Positions 27,935 to 36,425 of a stretch of DNA of 64,000 nt are shown here, one piece after another. Both the position numbers and the translations under genes were made by a program. The notes beneath the pieces are model-generated. The model had not been told where the DNA came from. It worked only from the letters and a program-made list of their open reading frames with translations, and searched no databases. Where the stretch lies: contig QKAS01000032.1 in the NCBI GenBank assembly GCA_003246295.1, forward strand, positions 223,872 through 287,871, in the 5' to 3' direction. Each line of letters starts with the position of its first letter. Positions within the stretch are counted from its first letter, which is position 1. This stretch comes from Clostridia bacterium (GTDB taxonomy: Bacteria > Bacillota > Clostridia > Lachnospirales > Lachnospiraceae).

Positions 27935-27962
27935 ATTATAAAGAAATTCAAAGAAAACACAA
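27935..27962 (-). promoter_or_regulatory. Sigma-A-type promoter of the fla/che operon
   Basis: On the minus strand TTGTGT (27957-27962) is 16 bases upstream of a perfect TATAAT (27935-27940). The predicted start of transcription is about 50 bases before flgB. No sigma-28 (TAAA-N15-GCCGATAT) site is visible in this gap. Confidence 0.65.
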
Positions 27963-28030
27963 TACTTTTCAATAAAAAACACCTTATCTAGTATAATAAC
28001 ATTTTTGAGATACAAAATATACAAAAAAAT

Positions 28031-28066
28031 AAAAGGATTTACTGAATCTCTCCACTAAATCCTTTT
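28031..28066 (-). terminator. Intrinsic terminator after codY
   Basis: A perfect 11-bp inverted repeat (28031-28041 with 28056-28066) is followed on the minus strand by TTTTATTTTTTT. It lies about 93 bases after the codY stop and before the fla/che promoter, so codY and fla/che transcripts are probably separate. Confidence 0.85.
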
Positions 28067-28158
28067 ATCGTCTGAATATCCATATTCCATGATTCTATTT
28101 GTTTATTTCTTTTTCTATGAATCTTTTTTAATACGTATTTCTCACTTTATTTCATGCT

Positions 28159-28953
28159 TTATTTCTTTTTCTTTAATTTTTCTATCTCATCAAAAACAAC
28201 GTCATTGATTACCTTAATGTACGTTCCTTTCATTCCCGATGATCTTGACTCAATGACACCTGCACTTTCAAATTTACGCAATGCATTGACAATAACAGAA
28301 CGTGTTATTCCAACTCTGTCAGCAATTTTACTTGCGACAAGAATTCCTTCCATTCCATCAAGTTCATCAAAAATATGAGTGATAGCTTCTACTTCCGAGA
28401 ATGACAGTGTACTAATTGCTGATTTTACAACAGCAATCTTCCTTCCTTCTTCTGCGCTCTCTTCGTTCACCGCACGAAGCATTTCAAGTCCTACAACCGT
28501 CTGTCCATATTCGCAAAGTATTATGTCATCAATATCATACTGTTTTTCAACTTTATAAATAAATAAAGTACCAAGTCTTTCTCCAGCAATATCGATTGGT
28601 GTAATAATTGCATGAAATCTTCTAACATCGGTATTCTCAAATCCAAGTGTAGAAAGATTTACATTCTCTTTGGTTGAAAGTACCGCCAACAGACGTTCAT
28701 TCAATAACGGATCAATAAAATTTCCAACCTCATCTTTAATCATTTCACGAAGAGTTTCGATTCCCTCATTCTCCCCCACACCGAGAACTTTACCTTTCTT
28801 ACTGATTACAAGAACATTGGAATCCAGTATATCTCTCATAACACAGCAAATATCGTTAAATACGACTTTACTTGAATTGTTGTTATGAAGCAGCTTACCG
28901 ATTTTACGTGTCTTGTCTAATAATTGCACACTACTCAATTTTTCTTCCTCCAA
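28159..28953 (-). CDS. codY: GTP/branched-chain amino acid-sensing repressor CodY
   Basis: Global repressor of nitrogen and motility genes in Firmicutes. The N-terminal GAF domain (about 1-160) contains the branched-chain amino acid pocket region; the C-terminal winged helix has ILVASKIADRVGITRSVIVN and ALRKFESAGVIESRSSGMKG, near-identical to the CodY recognition helix. Length 264 aa is normal. It lies between topA and flgB as in Bacillus, which hints that it could control the neighbouring motility operon; no clean CodY box was found at the flgB promoter. Confidence 0.97.
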   Translation of the reverse strand: MEEEKLSSVQLLDKTRKIGKLLHNNNSSKVVFNDICCVMRDILDSNVLVISKKGKVLGVGENEGIETLREMIKDEVGNFIDPLLNERLLAVLSTKENVNLSTLGFENTDVRRFHAIITPIDIAGERLGTLFIYKVEKQYDIDDIILCEYGQTVVGLEMLRAVNEESAEEGRKIAVVKSAISTLSFSEVEAITHIFDELDGMEGILVASKIADRVGITRSVIVNALRKFESAGVIESRSSGMKGTYIKVINDVVFDEIEKLKKKK

Positions 28954-28992
28954 TTCTCATGAAATCAAATCAATCCCCTTCTAATTACAGAC

Positions 28993-29021
28993 ATTTTATC
29001 ATACAAATACAAGAATTTCAA
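28993..29021 (-). promoter_or_regulatory. Promoter of codY
   Basis: On the minus strand TTGAAA (29016-29021), a 17-base spacer and TAAAAT (28993-28998) with an extended TG one base before the -10 element. It lies in the 77-base gap between topA and codY. Confidence 0.7.
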
Positions 29022-29030
29022 CAAATATAA

Positions 29031-31118
29031 CTATTTATTCACGGTTTTTTCAACAATTCTTTCTTTTATGTGTCCACATTGTTCATCGGAACATACTAAT
29101 TTGTTTCCTTTTTCGAGCATAATCCCCCCACATAATTCACATTTTTCTTCTGAAGGTTTTTGCCATACCATAAAATCACAGTTTGGATTGTCAATACAGC
29201 CATAATATCTACGGCCTTTTTTTGTTTTTCTGATTACAATGTCCTTGTTACATTTTGGGCAGGCGATTCCCGCCTTCTCAAGGTATTGTTTGGTAAATCT
29301 GCAGTCCGGGAATCCAGGACATGCAAGAAATTTACCATGCGGTCCATATTTTACAACCATCATCCTGCCACACACATCACACGATTCATCGGATACTTCA
29401 TCTGCTATTTCCACTTCAGCGAGTTCCTTTTCAGCAATTTGGACTGCCTCGTCTAAATCTGGGTAAAAATTGGAAATAACAGTCTTCCATGCAACAACTC
29501 CTTCTTCCACCTTATCAAGCAGTGCTTCCAGATTTGCAGTGAAATCTACATCTACCAGGCTGGGAAAAGCATCTTTCATAATACGATTTACTACTTCTCC
29601 CAGTTCTGATACATATAAATTTTTATTTTCTTTTATCACGTATCGGCGTGCTATGATTGTAGTAATTGTTGGTGAATATGTACTTGGTCGCCCTATTCCT
29701 AACTCTTCCAGCGATCTTACAAGTGATGCTTCTGTATAATGAGCTGGTGGCTGTGTAAAATGCTGTTTCGGTTCAAATCCAAGATTTTCTAACAGATCAC
29801 CTTTCTCAAGAGATCCTAGTAATATGTTATTCTCTTCCTTCTCATTATCCTCATTTGTATAAACACTCATAAATCCATCAAACAATATTTTTGATGCTGA
29901 GACATGAAAACGATACTCTCCTGATTGTATCCTGATTGAAGTTGTTTCATATACTGCAGATGTCATACAACTTGCAACAAATCTTTTCCAGATTAACTGG
30001 TATAATCTGAATTGATCGCGCCCAAGAGATTCTTTCATCGAAAATGGTGTTCTGGTGATATCAGTTGGTCGAATCGCCTCATGTGCATCTTGTACCTTTT
30101 TCGTACTTTTCGATTCTTTCATTTCTTCAGCAGCATATTTCAGACCATATTGACCCGAAATATATTCTCTTGCATGTGTAGCTGCTTCTTCAGATATTCT
30201 TACTGAATCAGTTCTTAAATATGTGATGATACCAACAGTTCCCAATCCTTTTACATCAACACCTTCATACAACTGCTGTGCCAGACGCATTGTTTTTTGT
30301 GTTGAAAAATTAAGCACTTTGCTTGCTTCCTGCTGCAATGTGGATGTTGTAAATGGAAGCGGCGCTTTTTTAACACGCTCCCCTTTTTTAACATCAGCGA
30401 CTTCAAATGGCTTTCCTTTTAAATCATCAAGGATTTTATTTAATTCCTCTTCAGAATTAATTGTCAGTTTGCCTTGTTCTGTTCCATGAAATTTAGCAAT
30501 CAATGAATTTTTTTCTTGTTTGCTTTTTAATTGCGCATCCAAGGTCCAGTATTCTTCTGGAATGAAAGCATTGATTTCTTCTTCCCTGTCACAAATAATA
30601 CGAAGTGCTACAGACTGTACACGTCCTGCGCTCAATCCTCTTTTAACTTTTGCCCACAACAATGGAGAAATTTTATATCCCATCATTCTGTCCAGAATTC
30701 TTCTTGCTTGTTGCGCATCTACCAGATCCATATCAATTTCTCTGGCATTTTTTAAAGAGTCTTTGACAGCATTCTTGGTAATTTCATTAAATGCGATTCG
30801 ATACACTTTTTTATTTGAAAGTTTAAGCGCTTCATATAAGTGCCATGAGATAGCCTCTCCTTCACGATCAGGGTCAGTTGCAAGATATACTTTCTCTGCT
30901 TTTTTTACAAGCTTTCTTAAATTTGCAAGAATATCTCCTTTTCCTCGAATCGTAATGTACTTTGGTTCATAGTCATGTTCTACGTCAATACCCATCTGAC
31001 TTTTGGGTAAATCTCTTACATGACCATTACTTGCCGCCACTTCATAATTAGGTCCCAAAAACTTTTTAATTGTCTTAACTTTAGCCGGTGACTCCACAAT
31101 CACTAGGTACTTTGCCAT
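29031..31118 (-). CDS. topA: DNA topoisomerase I
   Basis: Type IA topoisomerase that relaxes negative supercoils. The Toprim domain starts VIVESPAKVKTIKKFLG and includes DPDREGEAISWH; the catalytic Tyr is in GIITYLRTDSVR; the GIGRPSTYSPTI motif follows. Three C-terminal four-cysteine zinc ribbons are visible (CDVCGRMM, CPKCNKDI, CELCGGIM, each with its second cysteine pair). Length 695 aa is normal. It follows dprA, as in Bacillus. Confidence 0.98.
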   Translation of the reverse strand: MAKYLVIVESPAKVKTIKKFLGPNYEVAASNGHVRDLPKSQMGIDVEHDYEPKYITIRGKGDILANLRKLVKKAEKVYLATDPDREGEAISWHLYEALKLSNKKVYRIAFNEITKNAVKDSLKNAREIDMDLVDAQQARRILDRMMGYKISPLLWAKVKRGLSAGRVQSVALRIICDREEEINAFIPEEYWTLDAQLKSKQEKNSLIAKFHGTEQGKLTINSEEELNKILDDLKGKPFEVADVKKGERVKKAPLPFTTSTLQQEASKVLNFSTQKTMRLAQQLYEGVDVKGLGTVGIITYLRTDSVRISEEAATHAREYISGQYGLKYAAEEMKESKSTKKVQDAHEAIRPTDITRTPFSMKESLGRDQFRLYQLIWKRFVASCMTSAVYETTSIRIQSGEYRFHVSASKILFDGFMSVYTNEDNEKEENNILLGSLEKGDLLENLGFEPKQHFTQPPAHYTEASLVRSLEELGIGRPSTYSPTITTIIARRYVIKENKNLYVSELGEVVNRIMKDAFPSLVDVDFTANLEALLDKVEEGVVAWKTVISNFYPDLDEAVQIAEKELAEVEIADEVSDESCDVCGRMMVVKYGPHGKFLACPGFPDCRFTKQYLEKAGIACPKCNKDIVIRKTKKGRRYYGCIDNPNCDFMVWQKPSEEKCELCGGIMLEKGNKLVCSDEQCGHIKERIVEKTVNK

Positions 31119-31226
31119 TTAATAATCCCCTATTCCTAATACTCGATTTCCTAAAATTTTAGTGCTTCTCTATCGTAAATTCATCTGTATTCGTGTGCAA
31201 TTGCTATCATTCAGTAATCGTGAAAA

Positions 31227-31255
31227 ACTATACACTAAATTATTCACTGTTGCAA
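31227..31255 (-). promoter_or_regulatory. Promoter of topA
   Basis: On the minus strand TTGCAA (31250-31255), a 17-base spacer and TATAGT (31227-31232). The transcript would have a leader of about 100 bases, which contains the 12-bp palindrome CTAAAATTTTAG (31151-31162). Confidence 0.65.
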
Positions 31256-31284
31256 GACAATTATTATTTTTTAATATTTTTTTC

Positions 31285-32463
31285 TTAAAATACGGTCTTT
31301 TCAGTCCCGACTTTAAAATAATGACTCCCTTCTCTTCCAATCATTCCTTTTAACTGTAGCAATAACAGTTCTGTCGAAAATTGTTGAAGGCTCAGTCCCG
31401 GCAGGCTACCTCTGCACAAATTCAGAAGTGTTTCAAATGATACTGGAATATAATCCACCTTTTGCAAGATTATTTTCTCACGATCTGTAACATCATTCAT
31501 GGTGTTACCGTTATTAGTCCCATTATCTGTACGATTGCCAAGACTGTCATCTGAGATATTCTCAATTTTTATTTTATTCTCATCATTAGATTCTCCATAT
31601 ATTTCATTCAGTATCTCCATCGGAGATGTCGCAATGCCAGCCCCTTGTCTTATCAGTTTATTGCAACCATGACTTAACGAATCACTGATTCTGCCTGGAA
31701 CTGCAAAGATATCTTTTCCTTGTTCCAGTGCCATATCAACTGTGATCAACGTCCCACTTTTTTCCTTTGCTTCTATTACTAATACTGCATCAGAAAGTCC
31801 GCTGATAATCCTATTCCTAGGTGGAAAAAGAGAAGATGCCGGTTGTGTGTCAGGAGGATATTCCGAAATAATTCCTCCAGTTTCACAAATTTTCTCATAC
31901 AATGCTCTGTTCTCTGGCGGATAGCATACATTACATCCACATCCAAGTACTGCATATGTTTTACCGCCATGGTTCAACGCAATTTGCTGACTAATTCCAT
32001 CAATTCCTCTGGCCATTCCGCTTATAATTTGTACTCCATTTCTGGCAAAAGCCTCAGTAAAGTGACCAGCCGCCATCCTTCCATATTCCGTACATGTTCT
32101 GGCTCCAATGACAGCCATGGTTCTTACACCCTGTACTGGTAGATTTCCTTTTACATATAATGTGTAAGGCGGATCAGGTATCCGGCGAAGTTTTTCAGGA
32201 TACATGGAATCACCAAAATGATAAAATTTAATATTCTGTTTTGATAATTTATCAAATTCCGAATCAACATTCCAACTCTTTTTACTCTCTTTTAATTGCT
32301 CATATTGTTTACGCGACAGAGCTTCAGATACGCATGTTTCCTTAGAAAAATAAACATTTTCTGCACTTCCAAACCGATGTATCAAATTAAATATTGTTAT
32401 TCTTCCAACTCCTTTGATTTGGCTCAGCCAGTATGCATAAGCTTTTTCTCTATATTCATTCAT
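31285..32463 (-). CDS. dprA: DNA processing protein DprA (Smf)
   Basis: Loads RecA on incoming single-stranded DNA in natural transformation; also widespread in bacteria not known to be competent. The Rossmann-like DprA domain (about 90-290) has AVIGARTCTEYG, SGMARGIDGISQQ and FPPRNRIISGLSDAVLVIEA; an N-terminal SAM-like region and a C-terminal winged helix (about 325-392) complete it. Length 392 aa is normal. It lies 20 bases after comM, a pair that in other bacteria acts in the same process. Confidence 0.96.
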   Translation of the reverse strand: MNEYREKAYAYWLSQIKGVGRITIFNLIHRFGSAENVYFSKETCVSEALSRKQYEQLKESKKSWNVDSEFDKLSKQNIKFYHFGDSMYPEKLRRIPDPPYTLYVKGNLPVQGVRTMAVIGARTCTEYGRMAAGHFTEAFARNGVQIISGMARGIDGISQQIALNHGGKTYAVLGCGCNVCYPPENRALYEKICETGGIISEYPPDTQPASSLFPPRNRIISGLSDAVLVIEAKEKSGTLITVDMALEQGKDIFAVPGRISDSLSHGCNKLIRQGAGIATSPMEILNEIYGESNDENKIKIENISDDSLGNRTDNGTNNGNTMNDVTDREKIILQKVDYIPVSFETLLNLCRGSLPGLSLQQFSTELLLLQLKGMIGREGSHYFKVGTEKTVF

Positions 32464-32483
32464 TTTCTCCTCAAGGCCTCCAT

Positions 32484-34037
32484 TTATCTTTGATTTCCCC
32501 AGTACTTTCCATCCATATTTCTATAGCAAACAGCTTCCGACAGATGATCCATGTTTATTCTCTCCTCATGTGCCAGATCCGCTATCGTTCTAGCAACCTT
32601 TATAATTTTATGGTAAGCCCTTGCACTCAGATTCATTGTAATAAATATATGTTCCAACAGTTTTTGCTCCTCTGCGCCAAGGCTACAGTAATCGTGAATT
32701 CTATTTGCCGGAATATCAGCATTACTTATAATTTCCGTGCCCTTAAATCTTACCTTTTGTATTTCTCTTGCCTCCATAACTCTTTTTCTGATTAAAGCAC
32801 TTGATTCTTCCTGTGTACGCTCTGTTAAGTTTGCAATCGTGATACGTGCAGCTTCTACCCCCAGATCGATGCGATCTAAAATTGGTCCCGATATCCGATT
32901 TAAATAACGTCTGATCTCATGTGGTCTGCAAATGCATTTTGAAGGATCCGGATAGTATCCACATGGACATGGATTAAGCGCAGCTGCAAGTATAAAATTT
33001 GCCGGATAGGTAAATGTCCCATAACTTCTTGAAATATGTATTTCCTTATCTTCCATTGGCTGTCTCATAATTTCCAATGCATTACGCTTGAATTCAGGAA
33101 GCTCATCTAAAAACAGTACTCCTCTGTGTGCCAGACTCATTACGCCTGGTTTTGGTATTCTGCCGCCGCCTGAAAGTGCATATTCCGATATTGTATGATG
33201 TGGATTTAAAAATGGACGTTTTACGATAATAGATTCAGCCGCATGTAACATCCCTGCGACACTATAGATTTTAGATACTTCAAGACTTTCCTCCTCAGAC
33301 AAAGGAGGTAAAATAGATGGTAATCTTTTGGCAATCATGGTCTTACCTGATCCCGGCGGACCAATCAGCATGATATTATGAAATCCCGCTGCCGCAATCT
33401 CAATTGCTCTTTTTGCAGCTTCCTGACCATTGATATCCGAATAATCCAGTTCTTCTTTTGTTGTAATATTGGGGTGATTTTCAAGCGAAATGCTTGTAGG
33501 TGATATGATTTTTGAACGATGCTCTAACGTAGATGATAAATATTCAATTCCTTTACGAAGTGTGTCAACTCCAATGACTTCTATATCTCTTATATATGCG
33601 CCTTCTTTTGCGTTATCAACCGGAACCAGACACCTTTGATACCCACATTTCTTGGCCTGCATGACAATAGGCAAAATCCCATTGACACTTCTTACTTCTC
33701 CATCCAGACCTAGTTCTCCAATCAGAAGTGTATTTCTGAGATTCTCTTCCTGCAGGTAACCCATGGATACCAATATTCCCATAGCAATCGGAAAGTCAAA
33801 TGCTGATCCCTCTTTTCTGATATTGGCAGGCGATAAGTTTACTGTGATTTTTAAGGGTGGAATACTGATTCCTACATTCTTCAGTGCAACCCTGACCCGC
33901 TCTCTTGCTTCCTTGACTTCACTGCTTAAGAATCCAACCATGTCGAACCCTGGCAGCCCCTGCGCGGTATCTACTTCAACAGACACAATATAACTGTCTA
34001 TTCCGCAGACCGCCCCGGATGTGATTACACTATACAT
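32484..34037 (-). CDS. comM: AAA+ Mg-chelatase-like protein ComM/YifB
   Basis: Hexameric helicase-type AAA+ protein that promotes branch migration during transformation in the species studied. Order: N-terminal Lon-like domain (about 1-170, GLPGFDMVGFLSSEVKEARERV), AAA+ core with Walker A GPPGSGKTMIAKRLPS and Walker B VLFLDELPEF, and a four-cysteine zinc-binding loop (NPCPCGYYPDPSKCIC), ending in the C-terminal helical domain. Length 517 aa is normal. A short hairpin lies just before its ribosome site. Confidence 0.95.
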   Translation of the reverse strand: MYSVITSGAVCGIDSYIVSVEVDTAQGLPGFDMVGFLSSEVKEARERVRVALKNVGISIPPLKITVNLSPANIRKEGSAFDFPIAMGILVSMGYLQEENLRNTLLIGELGLDGEVRSVNGILPIVMQAKKCGYQRCLVPVDNAKEGAYIRDIEVIGVDTLRKGIEYLSSTLEHRSKIISPTSISLENHPNITTKEELDYSDINGQEAAKRAIEIAAAGFHNIMLIGPPGSGKTMIAKRLPSILPPLSEEESLEVSKIYSVAGMLHAAESIIVKRPFLNPHHTISEYALSGGGRIPKPGVMSLAHRGVLFLDELPEFKRNALEIMRQPMEDKEIHISRSYGTFTYPANFILAAALNPCPCGYYPDPSKCICRPHEIRRYLNRISGPILDRIDLGVEAARITIANLTERTQEESSALIRKRVMEAREIQKVRFKGTEIISNADIPANRIHDYCSLGAEEQKLLEHIFITMNLSARAYHKIIKVARTIADLAHEERINMDHLSEAVCYRNMDGKYWGNQR

Positions 34038-34050
34038 TTATTCTCCCATC

Positions 34051-34070
34051 TGTGCACCAAAACGTGCACA
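34051..34070 (-). promoter_or_regulatory. Inverted repeat in the comM leader
   Basis: A perfect 7-bp inverted repeat TGTGCAC / GTGCACA with a 6-base loop, ending 6 bases before the GGGAG ribosome site of comM. It could be an operator or a hairpin that affects translation. The rest of the 85-base gap to pilT has only a weak bulged stem (34083-34107). Confidence 0.4.
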
Positions 34071-34122
34071 CTCAAAACGAACGTGAAATGATTCTTATTG
34101 CTTTCACCGTGTTCCTCTCAGT

Positions 34123-35175
34123 CTATAATTTCATATTCATATTATCCTGATCCTGTGCAAATACAAGGGCTTGTTCCTTACTAATGCTTCCTTCTTGATA
34201 AAGTTGTAAAATTGCTTCATCCATAGTAACCATACCAAGTTTCCTATTCGTCTGCATGACAGATAATAACTGATGTGTTTTGCCCTCTCTGATCAGATTG
34301 CGAACAGCATGATTGCTATGCATAACTTCAAATGCAGCAATCCGTCCCGGCTGGTCCATACTTGGAATCAGTTGTTGTGAAATTACAGATTCCAGCACAT
34401 TTGATAACTGCACACGAATTTGCTGTTGTTGGTGTGGTGGAAAGACATCAATGACTCTGTCTACCGTACTTGCCGCTCCAATTGTATGTAACGTTGATAA
34501 AACCAGATGTCCTGTTTCTGCAGCTGTGATCGCAACACTGATTGTTTCATAATCTCTCATTTCTCCAACCAGAATGACATCCGGATCTTCTCGAAGCGCC
34601 GAACGAAGCGCATTGGCATAATTAAGTGAGTCAAGACCAATTTCCCGCTGGTTTACTATGGATTGTTTATGATGATGCAAATACTCAATCGGGTCCTCCA
34701 GCGTTATGATATGGGACTCTCTCTCTTCATTGATTTTATCTATGATTGCGGCGAGTGTTGTTGACTTACCACTTCCTGTAGGGCCTGTCACAAGTACAAG
34801 TCCCCTCTTTTTACGATAAAGTTCTGTAACAGAATCCGGAAGTCTTAACTGCTGCGCATTCGGAATATCTGTTCCAACAATACGAAGTGCAACAGCTACT
34901 GATCCTCTTTGTCTGTATGCATTGACCCTATAGCGTCCCAATTTATGTATCGAGAAAGACATGTCATATTCTCCACGTTCTTCAAACCTGGCACGTTGTG
35001 TTTCTGTCATAATCTCCATAACAATTTCCAGCGTATCTGCTGGCAGCATTTTGGGATAGTCCATTGTAATCAGACTACCATTCACTCTCATTTTAGGTGG
35101 TATTCCAACTGTAATATGAACATCCGATGCTCCTGCTTTGGATGCCTGTATCAGAATTTCTTCTATTCTTGGCAT
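34123..35175 (-). CDS. pilT: Type IV pilus retraction ATPase PilT
   Basis: Hexameric ATPase that retracts type IV pili. Walker A is VTGPTGSGKSTTLAAI, the Asp box ITLEDPIEYLH, Walker B LREDPDVILVGEMRD, the His box TLHT, and the PilT-specific AVRNLIREGKTHQL helix is present. The 350 aa length is normal. No other pilus gene is in the window; the upstream neighbour is a degenerate HD-GYP-like protein, which could link retraction to c-di-GMP-type signalling (inference). Confidence 0.95.
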   Translation of the reverse strand: MPRIEEILIQASKAGASDVHITVGIPPKMRVNGSLITMDYPKMLPADTLEIVMEIMTETQRARFEERGEYDMSFSIHKLGRYRVNAYRQRGSVAVALRIVGTDIPNAQQLRLPDSVTELYRKKRGLVLVTGPTGSGKSTTLAAIIDKINEERESHIITLEDPIEYLHHHKQSIVNQREIGLDSLNYANALRSALREDPDVILVGEMRDYETISVAITAAETGHLVLSTLHTIGAASTVDRVIDVFPPHQQQQIRVQLSNVLESVISQQLIPSMDQPGRIAAFEVMHSNHAVRNLIREGKTHQLLSVMQTNRKLGMVTMDEAILQLYQEGSISKEQALVFAQDQDNMNMKL

Positions 35176-35206
35176 AATTCTCCCCCTACCATGTTCTAGT
35201 CTGATG

Positions 35207-36322
35207 CTACATTTCTTTTACTTGAACATATTCCTGTTCTTCAAATGAGATTCCTCTTTTTTTCAGAATTTCTGTATCCATGATATATCTGTTATCCATC
35301 GTTTTCATAATATCTATAATCTCGATATCACCATAGATCATTTCATTATTCAGATCTATGATCATATTATCCCGAAATCCAAGAACCATCGGTCTTAAGA
35401 TATTAAAAGCATTCGAAGTCAATACCAGACCTTTTTCTCCTGTATTTAGTTCAACGCAGGTTCCCGGATTTAGAATATTGATAGAATGAATCAGTGCATC
35501 AACTACTCTTTCATCAAATACTTCCGGGTTCTCAAGCAAAGTTTTAATCGCCATGACCTCAGATGCTGGTTCCGCACTAATTTTCATGGCTGTCATGCTG
35601 TCAAAAAATTCCGCAACCGCAACTACTTTAGCGCTTGTAGTCATTTTGACAGATTGTTTTCTACCCGCTTCAAAATCATCAACTGTCTTTTGCGCCAGAA
35701 GGCAGGTTCTTTTTACAGATGGATTGCTAGAAAAAACGATATCAACCAAATCCATGGACTCTTTATAAAATAACCCTTCTAATTCCGCCGCAGTTGCATT
35801 CGGACGACTAATTCTTGCCATAACACCACTGATGTCGTGAACAAGCGATGCCAGTACTGCATCCAGTTGTTCTTCCAGTTTAATATTCATGACATGTGCT
35901 ATCATAGCTGAAAGAATTGCAACATTGAGTGAGTGCTTATAAAGCGCATCTTCAGCACTTCGCAGATTCTGTATAAAGTTAATTTTACGATTCAGATTTC
36001 CATAATTTTTTATAATTGTTGCAGCAATCACTTGAATTTTAATACTTTTTCTTGTTCTGACCATTTTATCAAGTTCATCCTGCAGCGAAAACACTGTCAT
36101 TGTCTGAAATCTTTCAAAGTCAAGATCATCTCTTGTCATCGGTGGTACCGGTTCGGCAGGCTCAAGAATAAATATTCCAATCAGACCAAAATTTTTAACA
36201 CTCAAAATACTCTGATCTGTCAATTTTGAATTCCTTTCATATAACAAAACCCCATTTTTGTTATAGATCGGTCTCGCCAGACGCATCCCATTTTTTAAAT
36301 CTTCTGTCTTTACAAATAGCAT
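35207..36322 (-). CDS. Degenerate HD-GYP-like domain protein
   Basis: Resembles c-di-GMP phosphodiesterases of the HD-GYP type but is probably catalytically dead or altered. The N-terminus (about 1-60) matches the beta-rich DUF3391-like region found before HD-GYP domains. In the HD part, His130 (YKHSLNVAILSAM) and the pair His162-Asp163 (LVHDISG) remain, and AKVVAVAEFFDSMTAMK matches the late helix. The HHExxDGxGYP stretch is replaced by residues around IVFSSNPSVKR. The 371 aa protein is 32 bases before pilT; a role in pilus or motility control is inferred. Confidence 0.75.
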   Translation of the reverse strand: MLFVKTEDLKNGMRLARPIYNKNGVLLYERNSKLTDQSILSVKNFGLIGIFILEPAEPVPPMTRDDLDFERFQTMTVFSLQDELDKMVRTRKSIKIQVIAATIIKNYGNLNRKINFIQNLRSAEDALYKHSLNVAILSAMIAHVMNIKLEEQLDAVLASLVHDISGVMARISRPNATAAELEGLFYKESMDLVDIVFSSNPSVKRTCLLAQKTVDDFEAGRKQSVKMTTSAKVVAVAEFFDSMTAMKISAEPASEVMAIKTLLENPEVFDERVVDALIHSINILNPGTCVELNTGEKGLVLTSNAFNILRPMVLGFRDNMIIDLNNEMIYGDIEIIDIMKTMDNRYIMDTEILKKRGISFEEQEYVQVKEM

Positions 36323-36393
36323 TTCTAACCCCCAGCGTCTACATTTTTTCCTTAGTACATTCTATCTCATTTATTGTATTCCAAACTATTTTT

Positions 36394-36422
36394 ATTATAT
36401 GAATTTTACAAGTAAATAGCAA
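36394..36422 (-). promoter_or_regulatory. Promoter of the HD-GYP-like gene and pilT
   Basis: On the minus strand TTGCTA (36417-36422), 17-base spacer and perfect TATAAT (36394-36399), directly after the hemW stop. No terminator is visible between hemW and this promoter. Confidence 0.75.
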
Positions 36423-36425
36423 GAA

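Noticed and set aside
27879..28030. CodY box at the flgB promoter
   Set aside because: The closest stretch (around 27941-27957) needs an insertion and several mismatches to the AATTTTCWGAAAATT consensus.
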